43,083 bases of DNA from Actinomycetes bacterium (GTDB lineage: Bacteria; Actinomycetota; Acidimicrobiia; Acidimicrobiales; RAAP-2): assembly GCA_021818025.1 (NCBI GenBank), contig JAKAFH010000006.1:1-43083 (forward strand). Reading direction: 5' to 3'. Positions 1 through 12,048 of this stretch are shown piece after piece. Each line of letters starts with the position of its first letter. The first letter of the stretch is position 1. The notes beneath the pieces were generated by a model. That model was not told the origin of the DNA. It did no database searches and was given only the letters and a program-made list of their open reading frames with translations. The translations under genes were made by a program, and so were the position numbers.

Positions 1-70
1 CGAGCTGGTCCACCAGCCGATCGGCGAAGGCGAAGAGGGGTGAACGGGCGGTGCTGATCTGGTCGGTCAT
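1..70 (-). CDS. 5' end of a truncated minus-strand CDS (MTDQISTARSPLFAFADRLVDQL...), possibly DUF885-like
   Basis: Reverse complement from 70 reads ATG ACC GAC CAG ATC AGC ..., open to the window edge, directly downstream of the OYE gene. The family guess rests on about 23 residues only. Confidence 0.4.
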   Translation of the reverse strand, partial: MTDQISTARSPLFAFADRLVDQL

Positions 71-96
71 GTGTTCGATTGTTGCACGGTGGCCGC

Positions 97-2079
97 TCAG
101 AGCGCCGCGCCGGCGCGCAGTCCGTCGAGCACCGCCTCCTCGACCGTTCGCGGCGCGAGGCAATCGCCCACGAGCACCACGGGGATCGCGCTCGCACCCA
201 GTTCCAGGGCCAGCTCGGGGGCCGCGCGACGCGCGGTCGAAAGGACCACGGCCGCCACGCCGTCGAGGATCACCGGCTCGTCGGTCAAGACGTGCTGGAG
301 GTAGACCGAGTCGTCGTCCACCCCGAAGAGGCGCACGAGGGGCAGCACGCTCACCCGAGCGCGCGCGAGGGCCGCGAGCTGCTCGTCGCGCACGTACTGC
401 TGGAGCGAGGCGCCGGCGTAGTAGCCCGGGGTCGCGAGGGTCACGCCGTGCCCGGCCGACGCGAGGAGCCGCGCGACCCCGACGCCCACCCAGTCGTCGC
501 GCCAGTCGACGACGACGACCCGGCCCGACGGCACCGGTGCGCCGAGCAGGACCGACTCGGCGTCCAGGATCGTCGGCGAGCCGAGGACCTCCATGGGCGG
601 CCGAGCGGGCCGGGACCCCGTCGCGATCACGACGTGGTCGAAGGACCGGGTCTCAACGTGTTCGCGCACGACCGGTGCGTTGAGCACGATCCGCACGCCG
701 GCGCGGCGCGCCTCACGCTCGAGGTTGGTCGCGACGCCACCGAACTCGTCGCGGCCCGGCAGGCGCTGGGCGAGCAGGACCTGGCCGCCGAGGTGGGCCG
801 ACGCCTCGTACAAGGTCACGCGGTGCCCGCGCTCGGCCGCCACGGCCGCGGCCTTCAGCCCCGCCGGGCCGCCACCCACCACGAGGACCTCGCGCGGCGA
901 CGCGGGACGCACCCGGCGGCCCAGGGTCAACTCGCGCCCGGTCTCGGGGTGCTGGATGCACGAGATGGCGAAGCCGGCGTGGAAGTGGCCGATGCAGGCC
1001 TGGTTGCACCCGACGCAGGCGCGGATCTCCTCGGCGCGCCCGTCGCGCGCCAGGTTCGCCATCGCGGGATCGCAGATCATCGCCCGGGTCATCACGCAGG
1101 CGTCGGCGAGCCCGTCGGCGAGGATGCGCTCCGCCTCCTGGGGCTGGTTGATACGACCCGCGACGAAGACCGGGACGCCGAGGACCTCCTTCACCGCGCG
1201 CGCGGCGGGCGCGACGTAACCGTTGGGCAGTTCCATCGGTGGCGCGATGTGGTCCGAGCCGGCCAGGGTCGCCGAGGTGCCGGTCGTGACGCTCACGTAG
1301 TCGATCAGTCCCGCCGCGTCGAGCGCCTCGGCCGCGCGCAGCGCGGCGTCGGGTGCGAGGCCCCGCGGGTCGCGTTCGTCCATCGACAGGCGCAGCCCGA
1401 CGATCGGGTCACGTCCAACCTGGTCGCGGACGGCGCGCGCCACCTCGAGGAGGAACCGCTGGCGCCCGGCCTCGTCACCGCCATACTCGTCGTCGCGCTC
1501 GTTCACGAAGGCGTTGAGGAACTGCGCGGGCAGGTACCCGTGGCTCGCGACCACCTCGACGCCGTCGAGGCCCGCACGGATCAGCCGCCCGGCGGCCTGG
1601 GCGTAGCCGCTCACGATCTCAGCGATCTCGTCACGGTTGAGAGCTCGCGGCACCACCCGGAACCGCTCGTTGGCGACCGGCGATGGCGCCACCGCGACCG
1701 GCAGCGAGCCGTCCGCCGACTCCATCACCTCGCGGCCGGGGTGGAAGAGCTGGCCGACGATCGTCGTGCCGTGGGCGTGCACGGCCTCGGCGAGGCGCGC
1801 GTAGCCCTCGATGCAGCCGTCGTCGGTCGCCATGAGGACGTGGGAGGTGTAGCGCGCCGTCTCGTGGACCCCGGCCACCTGGACGACGATGAGCCCGACA
1901 CCGCCGGCCGCGCGCGCCTCGTGGTAGGCGATCAGTTGGTCGGTGATGCGGCCGCCCTCGACCATCACGGTGTCGTGGCCCGAGGAGACGACGCGGTTCT
2001 TCACGACCGTTCGGCCAAGGACGAGGGGCTCGAAGAGTCGGTCGAAGGAGCCCGTCATCGCTTCGGTCGTCCTCGGCAC
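97..2079 (-). CDS. NADH:flavin oxidoreductase / 2,4-dienoyl-CoA reductase-like (OYE/FadH family) with C-terminal NAD(P)-binding domain
   Basis: 660 aa. N-terminal OYE barrel (LFEPLVLGRTVVKNRVV, SHGYLPAQFLNAFVNERDDEYGG), Fe-S motif CVGCNQACIG...C, dinucleotide-binding motif VLVVGGGPAGLKAA. Start may be an internal ATG (MTGSFDRLF). Confidence 0.85.
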   Translation of the reverse strand: MPRTTEAMTGSFDRLFEPLVLGRTVVKNRVVSSGHDTVMVEGGRITDQLIAYHEARAAGGVGLIVVQVAGVHETARYTSHVLMATDDGCIEGYARLAEAVHAHGTTIVGQLFHPGREVMESADGSLPVAVAPSPVANERFRVVPRALNRDEIAEIVSGYAQAAGRLIRAGLDGVEVVASHGYLPAQFLNAFVNERDDEYGGDEAGRQRFLLEVARAVRDQVGRDPIVGLRLSMDERDPRGLAPDAALRAAEALDAAGLIDYVSVTTGTSATLAGSDHIAPPMELPNGYVAPAARAVKEVLGVPVFVAGRINQPQEAERILADGLADACVMTRAMICDPAMANLARDGRAEEIRACVGCNQACIGHFHAGFAISCIQHPETGRELTLGRRVRPASPREVLVVGGGPAGLKAAAVAAERGHRVTLYEASAHLGGQVLLAQRLPGRDEFGGVATNLEREARRAGVRIVLNAPVVREHVETRSFDHVVIATGSRPARPPMEVLGSPTILDAESVLLGAPVPSGRVVVVDWRDDWVGVGVARLLASAGHGVTLATPGYYAGASLQQYVRDEQLAALARARVSVLPLVRLFGVDDDSVYLQHVLTDEPVILDGVAAVVLSTARRAAPELALELGASAIPVVLVGDCLAPRTVEEAVLDGLRAGAAL

Positions 2080-2114
2080 GACTCGAGGCTACTCACGACG
2101 ATCGCGGTGACTCG

Positions 2115-2435
2115 CTAGGCGACCGGCGGGAACCGGCTCTCGTTGGCGGCGAGCTTGGCGCGCACCACCGCGGCGAGGTCGACGTCCAGGACGTCGGCCA
2201 GGCGCAGCAGGAAGATGAGGACGTCGGCCATCTCGAACTCGATGGCCCGGCGGTGCTCGGGCGCCAGGCGATCGTCGGCCGACTCCTCGGGCGTGAGCCA
2301 CCGGAACTCGGCGACGAGCTCGCCGGCCTCGCCGGCGACCGCCATCGCCAAGTTCTTGGGGGTGTGGAGCGCCCCCCACGCGCGCGCCTCGGCGAACGCC
2401 CGCGTCTCGAGGCGCAGTTCCTGCAGCTCACCCAT
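2115..2435 (-). CDS. MazG-like nucleotide pyrophosphohydrolase
   Basis: 106 aa with HTPKNLAMAVAGEAGELVAEFRWLT and EFEMADVLIFLLRLADVLDVDL, typical of the MazG-like/dCTPase family. Confidence 0.8.
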   Translation of the reverse strand: MGELQELRLETRAFAEARAWGALHTPKNLAMAVAGEAGELVAEFRWLTPEESADDRLAPEHRRAIEFEMADVLIFLLRLADVLDVDLAAVVRAKLAANESRFPPVA

Positions 2436-2542
2436 CGTGACCTCCCCTGTTGGCGACCCCGGCCGATCGATCCGCGAACACCGTCCCGCGAGGCTCCGCG
2501 TCGCGATGGTCCCGTAGAGTAGCCCGGGTAGAAGGGAGCCCG

Positions 2543-3229
2543 ATGGCCACGCCCAGACCTCGCACCATGATCCCGTTCGCGCTGCTCGCGGCGCTCGTCA
2601 TCGTCAGCGCTAGCGCGGCCTGGCTGTCGAGCGGCTCGGCGATCGCGAGCGCCCCGGGTCCCGAGGGCGTGGCGGTGCTGAGCGTGCCGGTGCTCGCGCC
2701 GGCCGGCTCGGCCGGCGGCTCGCCGGTCGATGGGATCACCTGTCGCACCATCGGCCAGGAGAAGGTCACCTACCACGTCCACGTGCTCGTCGCGGTGTAC
2801 GTCAACGGCCGGCGCGAGCGCCTCCCGGCCGGTATCGGCATCACCTCGCCCTCGGTCATCACCGGGTCGGGCCCGAGCACGTTCGTCGACGTGGGACTGC
2901 ACGACTGCCTGTACTGGCTGCACACGCACGCCAATGATGGCGTCATCCACGTCGAGGCGCCGGCGAAGGGGCACTTCACCCTCGGCCAGTTCTTCGACGT
3001 CTGGGGCCAGCCACTCACCAGCGATCGCGTCGGGCCGACGGTGGGACACGTCGTCGTCTTCGAGAACGGGGTCCGCTACGCGCGCAGCCCGCGCGCGGTC
3101 CCGCTGCTCGCCGGCGACGTGATCCAGATCGACGTCGGATCGCCGACGGTCGCCTTCGCGCCCATCGCGTTCCACGTCACGGGCCTGTGCGGCGAGGGCA
3201 CGAGCAGCTGCGTCAGCAAGCCCAGCTGA
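2543..3229 (+). CDS. Secreted or membrane-anchored hypothetical protein with a His-rich motif
   Basis: ATG at 2543 after gaaggga. N-terminal hydrophobic segment. Conserved-looking TYHVHVLVAVYVNG and CLYWLHTHANDGVIHVEAP. Confidence 0.7.
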   Translation: MATPRPRTMIPFALLAALVIVSASAAWLSSGSAIASAPGPEGVAVLSVPVLAPAGSAGGSPVDGITCRTIGQEKVTYHVHVLVAVYVNGRRERLPAGIGITSPSVITGSGPSTFVDVGLHDCLYWLHTHANDGVIHVEAPAKGHFTLGQFFDVWGQPLTSDRVGPTVGHVVVFENGVRYARSPRAVPLLAGDVIQIDVGSPTVAFAPIAFHVTGLCGEGTSSCVSKPS

Positions 3230-3334
3230 GCCGATGATCCGCGACGCGTTGGTGAGCGTCGTCGGGTCGGGCCGTCGCGGTGTCACCGACGCGCGTTCGC
3301 CACAGCAGTAGCGTCAAGACAGGACGAGGCCGAG

Positions 3335-3838
3335 GTGAGAGCGACGCGCACCAGCGAGCTGGAACGAGTGGTGCGTGATCACCAGGCCGCCGTCGGCAAC
3401 TACTTGCGCCGCCGGCTCTACCCGCTCACCGACGGCGACCTCGACGACTTGGTCGCTGAGACCTTCACCGTCGTGTGGCGCCGGTTCGACGCGATGCCAC
3501 CCGACGCGCAGCTCCCGTGGATCATCGGCGTCGCGCGTAACGTCCTGCACAACGCCCAACGGTCCCGACGCCGCCGTAGCGCCTACGAGGGCGCGGTCAC
3601 TCCGCGCGGCGACGCGTCGTCGACCGAGGACGTCGTCGTGGCCGACGCCCGCGTGCGCCACGGCCTCGAATCGCTCGGCGACGACGAGCGCGAGATGCTG
3701 CTCTTGCACGTGTGGGACGGGCTCAGCGTCGCCGACGTCGCGAGCGTCCTGCACGTGACCCCCGACGCGGCGGCCGTGCGCCTGTCGCGCGCGCGGCATC
3801 GGTTCCGCGCCTTCTACGACGAGTGGGACGAGTCGTGA
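3335..3838 (+). CDS. RNA polymerase ECF-type sigma factor
   Basis: 167 aa with sigma-70 region 2-like LVAETFTVVWRRFDAMP and region 4-like LLLHVWDGLSVADVASVLHVTPDAAAVRLSRARHRFR. Confidence 0.85.
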   Translation: MRATRTSELERVVRDHQAAVGNYLRRRLYPLTDGDLDDLVAETFTVVWRRFDAMPPDAQLPWIIGVARNVLHNAQRSRRRRSAYEGAVTPRGDASSTEDVVVADARVRHGLESLGDDEREMLLLHVWDGLSVADVASVLHVTPDAAAVRLSRARHRFRAFYDEWDES

Positions 3839-3883
3839 AACTTCGAGTCCGCACCGGACAGGACCCACGACGAGGAGGTCCAC

Positions 3884-4843
3884 ATGCGTGACGCGTTCGA
3901 GGCGCTCGCGGCACAGGACCCGGCCGCCGTCGCCTACCAACACCCCGACCCCGCGGCCCTCGTCGCACGGATCGGCGCCGATCACCGTCGCGTGGCACTG
4001 CCGGGACGGTTCCGCCTCGCCATCGCGGCAGCGGCCGGCGTGTCGGGACTCGTGACCGTCGGACTGGTGGCCGCCCTCAGCGTGAACCCGGCGCTGCCGA
4101 TGCTCGCCTTCGCCCCGACGCCGGCGCCGGTCTTTGCCGCGACCAAGTCGGCCCAGAGCCCCACGACGGCCGGCGTGGCGATGTCGGTGCGGCCAGTCGC
4201 CGGACACTTCGGGCCGGGCGACTCGCTCGCGAGCGCGTACCAGCTCATGGTTCCCGCCGCGGGACTCGACGCCACGATGGGCCTCGGCGCGGCGCTCGGC
4301 GTCGTCGGCACGATCGGTGGCTACAACGGCACGACCTTCAGCGAGACGGGCGCGTCGGGTTCTCGCATCACCTACGAGACGACCACCGGCATCGGCCGGT
4401 GGCGCTACAGCGCCGGGTCGACCACGGGGTTGTCCCCGGCGCGCTTCGCCGCCGCGATCGCGCGCCAGCGGTGGGGATACACCGTCGGCCTCGACACGCG
4501 CACCGGGTCGAGTCCGGTGCTCGTCGACGGATCGGCAACGACCCTTCGCGTGTCGCTCACGGTGCACGACGGCCGCGTCGTCGCCGCGAGCGGGCCCGCA
4601 TTCGTCGTGGCGGCGATGGTCAACTACCGCCTTCGGTCGCCCAACGACGCGCTCGCGACGACCTACACCGAGCGCCCGACCGTCGCCACCTCGGTCGCGC
4701 TCGCCTGGTCCCCCTACGCGCTGACGGACGGCTTCGTGTGGCTCCTGCCGACCTTCGTCTTTCGCGGGCACAGCGGCGCGCGCGCGTGGACCGGTCTGTC
4801 CCTCGCGGTGCGCACCGCCACGCTCACCGGCACCGCCGGGTGA
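3884..4843 (+). CDS. Single-TM hypothetical protein downstream of the ECF sigma factor (possible anti-sigma or sensor partner)
   Basis: 319 aa, ATG preceded by cgaggagg. N-terminal cytoplasmic part, TM segment (FRLAIAAAAGVSGLVTVGLVAAL), extracytoplasmic remainder. Position after the sigma gene suggests a partner. Confidence 0.6.
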   Translation: MRDAFEALAAQDPAAVAYQHPDPAALVARIGADHRRVALPGRFRLAIAAAAGVSGLVTVGLVAALSVNPALPMLAFAPTPAPVFAATKSAQSPTTAGVAMSVRPVAGHFGPGDSLASAYQLMVPAAGLDATMGLGAALGVVGTIGGYNGTTFSETGASGSRITYETTTGIGRWRYSAGSTTGLSPARFAAAIARQRWGYTVGLDTRTGSSPVLVDGSATTLRVSLTVHDGRVVAASGPAFVVAAMVNYRLRSPNDALATTYTERPTVATSVALAWSPYALTDGFVWLLPTFVFRGHSGARAWTGLSLAVRTATLTGTAG

Positions 4844-4844
4844 C

Positions 4845-6443
4845 TCAGCGCCGCTCGATGAGATCGAAGTAGTCGTCGCGCCAGAGGTCGAAGTACTCCT
4901 CGGGCAGCAGCACCGCGTGGGTCGGCTCGAGGCGCTCCACGAAGGACCGCTCGTGGCTGACCGCGACGATCGTGCCGCGCCACTGGCGCAGCATCTCACC
5001 GAGTGCGTCGACGCTCGCCGGGTCGAGGTTGTTGGTCGGCTCGTCGAGCAGCAGGAGGTTCGCCTGTGACGCCGCGAGGATCGCGACGGCGAGCTTGGCT
5101 CGCTCCCCGCCCGAAAGCGTGCCGGGCAGCTGGTGCGCGGCCGAGCCCTTCAGGCCGAACGCGCCGAGCAGCGCCCGGCGCTGGACCTCGGTCTCGACCG
5201 TGGCGTTGGCGAGGTGTGCGAGCACGGTCTTGGTGAAGTCCAGCTGCTCGTGCTCCTGGGCGAAGTAGCCGACCTCGACGTTCGCCCCGAAGCGCACCGC
5301 GCCGCCCTGGGGCTGCTGGGTGCCGGCCAGGCAGCGCAGCAACGACGACTTGCCCGCGCCGTTTCGTCCGACGATCAGGATGCGGTCCCCGCGGCGGGTG
5401 ATGAACGAGGCGTCGCGCAGCACGTCAAGGTCGCCGTAACGAACGGCGATGTTCTCCACGGTCATCGGCACGTCACCGCTGCGCGGCGGCTCGGGCAGGC
5501 GGAACTTGACGGCGCGCTCCCTCTTGGTCACCTCGACTCGGCCCGCCTCGAGCTTGCCCACGCGCCGGTCGAGGACCTTGGCCTTGCGCGCACGCGCCTC
5601 GGTCTGGCCGCGCATCGAGTCCGCGAGGGTCTTGAGCCGGCTGATCTCGGCGTCCTGGGCGACGGCCAGCTTCTCCTCGGCCAGCCGGCGCGACTCGTCC
5701 TGGGCGAGGTAGGAGGAGTAGTTGCCCCGGTACTCGCGCAGCTGGCCGTCGCGCAACGCCAGCACCCGGCTGATGGCGCGGTCGAGCAGCGGCAGGTCGT
5801 GGCTGATCACGACGACGGTGCCGCGGAAGCGCTCGAGCTCGTCGAACAGCCACCGCTTGGCCGCCATGTCCAGGTGGTTCGTCGGCTCGTCGAGGACCAT
5901 GATGTCGGGCTGCTCGTAGAGCACGCGCATCAGGTCGACCCGGCGTCGCTGGCCGCCCGAGAGCGAGCCGAGGTCTTCGAGCAGCAGCGACTCATCCAGA
6001 CCGAGACCGGCCGCCAGGCGCGCGACCTCGGACTCGGCCTCGTAGCCCCCGCGCTCGCCGAAGTCGGCCTCGAGGGAGGTGAAGCGCTCGATCGTCTCGT
6101 CGGTGGGGTCGGCCGCCATCGCGTGGCGCGCGTGCTGCATGTCAGCGTCGAGCTGGTCGAGGCCCCGCGCGGAGAGCACGTGCGAGAGTCCGATCGGCTC
6201 GACGCCCAGTCCCCCGGGAATCGGTTCCTGGGGCAGGTGGCTCAGCGTGCCCTGGAAGGTGACCCCCCCGCCGATGCGCAGGTGCTCGGGGGCCTCCCCG
6301 CGCAGCACGGCGAGCAGCGTCGACTTGCCGACGCCGTTTCGTCCGACCACGCCGACCTTCTCGCCGTCGCCGATGGTGAACGACACCGGCTCGACGATTC
6401 GGCGCGCGCCGATCTCAATGGTGAGGTCGCGAACAATAAGCAA
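4845..6443 (-). CDS. ABC-F family ATP-binding protein
   Basis: Two ABC domains (GRNGVGKSTLL, LSGGQRRRVDLMRVLYEQPDIMVLDEPTNHLD; GRNGAGKSSLLRCL, LSGGERAKLAVAILAASQANLLLLDEPTNNLD), no TM domains. TTG start at 6443 predicted. The longer ORF to 6935 is probably an over-extension. Confidence 0.88.
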   Translation of the reverse strand: MLIVRDLTIEIGARRIVEPVSFTIGDGEKVGVVGRNGVGKSTLLAVLRGEAPEHLRIGGGVTFQGTLSHLPQEPIPGGLGVEPIGLSHVLSARGLDQLDADMQHARHAMAADPTDETIERFTSLEADFGERGGYEAESEVARLAAGLGLDESLLLEDLGSLSGGQRRRVDLMRVLYEQPDIMVLDEPTNHLDMAAKRWLFDELERFRGTVVVISHDLPLLDRAISRVLALRDGQLREYRGNYSSYLAQDESRRLAEEKLAVAQDAEISRLKTLADSMRGQTEARARKAKVLDRRVGKLEAGRVEVTKRERAVKFRLPEPPRSGDVPMTVENIAVRYGDLDVLRDASFITRRGDRILIVGRNGAGKSSLLRCLAGTQQPQGGAVRFGANVEVGYFAQEHEQLDFTKTVLAHLANATVETEVQRRALLGAFGLKGSAAHQLPGTLSGGERAKLAVAILAASQANLLLLDEPTNNLDPASVDALGEMLRQWRGTIVAVSHERSFVERLEPTHAVLLPEEYFDLWRDDYFDLIERR

Positions 6444-6560
6444 GGTATCGACTCTACCGGGATCGCGCGAGGCGACAGCCGACGCGCGCCGCTGGGGCCA
6501 GGGTGCGCGGATCCACCCCTCCGGTGTGCCCGGCGCGACGGCGTGTGCGACGATGTCGTG

Positions 6561-7199
6561 ATGGCCGAGCCCCTGTCCATCGATCTCTGGAGCGACGTGG
6601 TCTGTCCCTTCTGCTACCTCGGGTCGCGCCAGCTGGAGCTCGCGCTCGCGCGCTTCGAGCACCGCGAGGACGTCGTCCTCGTCCACCGCGCCTTCGAGCT
6701 GGACCCGGCCGCGACGCCGAGCCTGGTCAGCCTCGACGAGCTGCTCGCGACCAAGTACGCGATGCCGCTCGAGCGCTCGCGGGCGATGCACGAGCGCCTC
6801 AGCCAGCAGGCCGGCGCGATGGGTCTCGCGTGGAACCTCGACCGGGCTCGCGCGACAAACACCTTTGACGCCCACCGGCTGGTCGCGCTGGCCGCGACCC
6901 AGGACCTCGGACCCGCGATGGCCCGTCGGCTCCACGCCGCCTACTTCAGCGACGGGCTGCTCGTCAGCGACCCGGCAACCCTCGACCAGCTCGCGAGCGA
7001 GGTGGGGGTGGCCGGGTCGTCGTCGCTCTGGAGCGGCGACGCCTTCGCCGACGAGGTCCGCGCCGACGAACAGCTCGCGAACGAGCTCGGCATCACCGGC
7101 GTGCCCGCGTTCGTCCTGGACCGCACGTTCCTCGTCTCGGGCGCCCAGGGCGAGGAGCCGATCCTCGACGCGCTGAAGGGCGCCTGGGCCCGTCGCTGA
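6561..7199 (+). CDS. DsbA family oxidoreductase (FrnE-like)
   Basis: ATG at 6561: MAEPLSIDLWSDVVCPFCYLGSRQLELAL (CPFC motif), GVPAFVLDRTFLVSGAQ near the C terminus. Confidence 0.87.
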   Translation: MAEPLSIDLWSDVVCPFCYLGSRQLELALARFEHREDVVLVHRAFELDPAATPSLVSLDELLATKYAMPLERSRAMHERLSQQAGAMGLAWNLDRARATNTFDAHRLVALAATQDLGPAMARRLHAAYFSDGLLVSDPATLDQLASEVGVAGSSSLWSGDAFADEVRADEQLANELGITGVPAFVLDRTFLVSGAQGEEPILDALKGAWARR

Positions 7200-9674
7200 C
7201 TACTCCTCGGAGGGAACGACCGCGGCGGTCGACACGCTGTGCCCGTCGTCGAGGTTCATGACGCGCACGCCCGTCGCGTCGCGGCCCTGGGAGGAGACCT
7301 CGCGCACGGGCGTGCGAATCAGCACGCCGCCGCTCGAGGCGAGCAGCACCTCGTCGGAGAGCTCCACCATCAGTGACGCGACCACGAAGCCGCGCGCCGC
7401 GGTGAGCCGGATCGCGCGCACGCCCTGGCCGCCACGGCCCTGGACGTTGAAGCGGTCGGTCTTGACGCGTTTGCCGAAGCCGGTGTCGGTGACGAGGAAG
7501 AGGTCGGCGTCGTCGCGCACCACGTCGAGGGAGATCGCCCGGTCGTCGTCCTTCAGGCGGATTCCCCGCACGCCGGTCGCGTCACGGCCCATCTCGCGGA
7601 CCTCGGACTCGTTGAAGCGGATCGCCATGCCGCGGAACGTGACCATCATGAGGTCGTCCTCGCCGGCCGTGGCGACCACGCGCACCACCTCGTCGCCGTC
7701 GCGCAGCTTGATCGCGATCCAGCCCTCGCGGCGCGACTTGTCGTACTCGGAGAACGACGTCTTCTTGACGGTCCCGTTGGCCGTCGCGAAGACGAGGAAC
7801 TCGTCCTCGGGGAAGTCGTTGGTGGCGACGATCGCCTGGATCCGTTCGTTGGGCAGCAGGTTGAGCAGGTTCACCACCGCGGTGCCCTTGGCCGTGCGCT
7901 CCTTCATCGGGATCTCGTGGCCCCGTAGCCGGAAGACGCGTCCCCGATTCGAGAACAGCAGCAGGTGCGCGTGGGTGGTCGTGTGCACGATCTGGTCGAC
8001 GAAGTCCTCGTCGCGCAGCTTCGCGCCTTGCACGCCCCGGCCGCCTCGACCCTGCGTGCGGAACGCGGCGGCGGACACGGACTTCACGTAGCCGGCGCGG
8101 GTCATCGTGATGACGATGTCCTCGTCGTCGATGAGGTCCTCGACGCCGAGCTCGCCCGGGTCGTTCACGACCTGGGTGAGCCGCGCGGTCGCGTACTTGT
8201 CCCTGACCACGGTCATCTCGTCGGCGATCACCGCGCGCAGCTTGGTGTCACTGGCGAGGATCGACTCGAGCTCGGCGATCGCCGCGCGCAGGCGCGCCAT
8301 CTCCTCTTCGAGCTCGGTGCGCCCGAGGCGCGTGAGCCGCCCGAGGGTCATGTCCAAGATGTGGTTCGCCTGTTCCTCGGAGAAGGAGAATGGCTCGGCC
8401 ATGAGTGCCACGCGCGCGGCCGGCCGATCGTCCGATCCGCGGATCGTCGCGATGACGAGGTCGAGCATGTCGATCGCGCGAAGCAGGCCCTCGATGATGT
8501 GGGCGCGGGCCTGGGCCTTGCGCAGCCGGAACTGGGACCGCCGGGTCACGACCTCGACCTGGTGGGCGATGTAGTGGGTGAGCGCCTGGGCCAGGTTGAG
8601 CGTGCGGGGCACCCCGTCGACGAGGGCCAGCATGTTGACCGCGAACGTGGTCTGCAGGGTCGTGTTCTTGTAGAGCTTGTTGAGCACGACGTTCGCGTTG
8701 GCGTCGCGCTTGAGGCGGATCACGAGGCGCGCCTGGCGGCCTGCGGAGTCGTTCTGGACCGCGGCCACGCCCTCGAGGTCGCCCGACTTCACCAGGTCGT
8801 AGATCTTCTCCTCGACCGACTCGACGGACACCTCGTAGGGGAATTCAGTGACGACGATGCGGGTGTCGCCACGGTGCTCTTCCACCTCGGCGACCGCGCG
8901 CACCTTGATCGAGCCGCGCCCCGTCCGGTAGGCGTCGAGGATGCCCTGACGACCGAGGATCTGCGCGCCGGTCGGGAAGTCCGGACCCTTCACGAAGCGC
9001 ATCAGGTCATCGGGCGTCGAGGCGGGGTTGGCGAGCAGGTGCAGGGTGGCGTCGATCACCTCAGCGAGGTTGTGCGGGGGGATCTTGGTCGCCATGCCCA
9101 CCGCGATGCCCTGGGAACCATTGACGAGCAAGTTCGGGAAGCGGCTGGGCAGCACCGTCGGCTGCTGGTTGGTGTTGTCGTAGTTGGGCTCGAAGTCGAC
9201 GGTCTCCTCGTCGATCGAGTCGAGCATCTCCAGGGCCAGCGGAGCGAGCCGGCACTCGGTGTATCGCATGGCCGCCGCGCCCTCGTCGGGACCCGTGCCG
9301 CCGAAGTTGCCGTGTCCGCTGATGAGCGGGTGGCGCATCGAGAAGTCCTGGACCATGCGCACCAGCGCGTCATAGATTGCGGTGTCGCCGTGCGGGTGGT
9401 AGGTGCCCATGACCTCGCCCACGACCTTGGCGCACTTCGAGTGCGGCCGGTCCGGGCGCAGTCCCTGGTCGAACATGGAGTAGAGGATGCGCCGGTGCAC
9501 CGGCTTGAGTCCGTCGCGCACGTCGGGCAGGGCCCGCGACACGATGACCGACATCGAGTACTCGAGGAACGAGCGTTCCATCTCCAGGTTGATCTCGATT
9601 GGCTCGACGTAGCCGACGACGACGTCGGTCCCGTCGTCCGGGGTGTTCGCCGAGTCGTTCTTCTTGCGTGCCAT
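7200..9674 (-). CDS. gyrA: DNA gyrase subunit A
   Basis: 824 aa: LEYSMSVIVSRALPDVRDGLKPVHRRIL, YHPHGDTAIYDALVRMVQDFS, GyrA-box-like QGRGGRGVQG. Confidence 0.98.
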   Translation of the reverse strand: MARKKNDSANTPDDGTDVVVGYVEPIEINLEMERSFLEYSMSVIVSRALPDVRDGLKPVHRRILYSMFDQGLRPDRPHSKCAKVVGEVMGTYHPHGDTAIYDALVRMVQDFSMRHPLISGHGNFGGTGPDEGAAAMRYTECRLAPLALEMLDSIDEETVDFEPNYDNTNQQPTVLPSRFPNLLVNGSQGIAVGMATKIPPHNLAEVIDATLHLLANPASTPDDLMRFVKGPDFPTGAQILGRQGILDAYRTGRGSIKVRAVAEVEEHRGDTRIVVTEFPYEVSVESVEEKIYDLVKSGDLEGVAAVQNDSAGRQARLVIRLKRDANANVVLNKLYKNTTLQTTFAVNMLALVDGVPRTLNLAQALTHYIAHQVEVVTRRSQFRLRKAQARAHIIEGLLRAIDMLDLVIATIRGSDDRPAARVALMAEPFSFSEEQANHILDMTLGRLTRLGRTELEEEMARLRAAIAELESILASDTKLRAVIADEMTVVRDKYATARLTQVVNDPGELGVEDLIDDEDIVITMTRAGYVKSVSAAAFRTQGRGGRGVQGAKLRDEDFVDQIVHTTTHAHLLLFSNRGRVFRLRGHEIPMKERTAKGTAVVNLLNLLPNERIQAIVATNDFPEDEFLVFATANGTVKKTSFSEYDKSRREGWIAIKLRDGDEVVRVVATAGEDDLMMVTFRGMAIRFNESEVREMGRDATGVRGIRLKDDDRAISLDVVRDDADLFLVTDTGFGKRVKTDRFNVQGRGGQGVRAIRLTAARGFVVASLMVELSDEVLLASSGGVLIRTPVREVSSQGRDATGVRVMNLDDGHSVSTAAVVPSEE

Positions 9675-9686
9675 GGTCCTCCGGTC

Positions 9687-12044
<2,358 letters not shown>

Positions 12045-12048
<4 letters not shown>

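Noticed and set aside
79-2118. 679-aa plus-strand ORF opposite the OYE/FadH-like gene
   Set aside because: Antisense open frame typical of high GC; low-complexity R/H/E/D-rich translation with no family motif, while the minus strand encodes a clear flavoprotein.
5133-6560. N-terminal extension of the 688-aa ORF ending at 7199
   Set aside because: Antisense to the ABC-F gene; the DsbA-like protein starts at ATG 6561.
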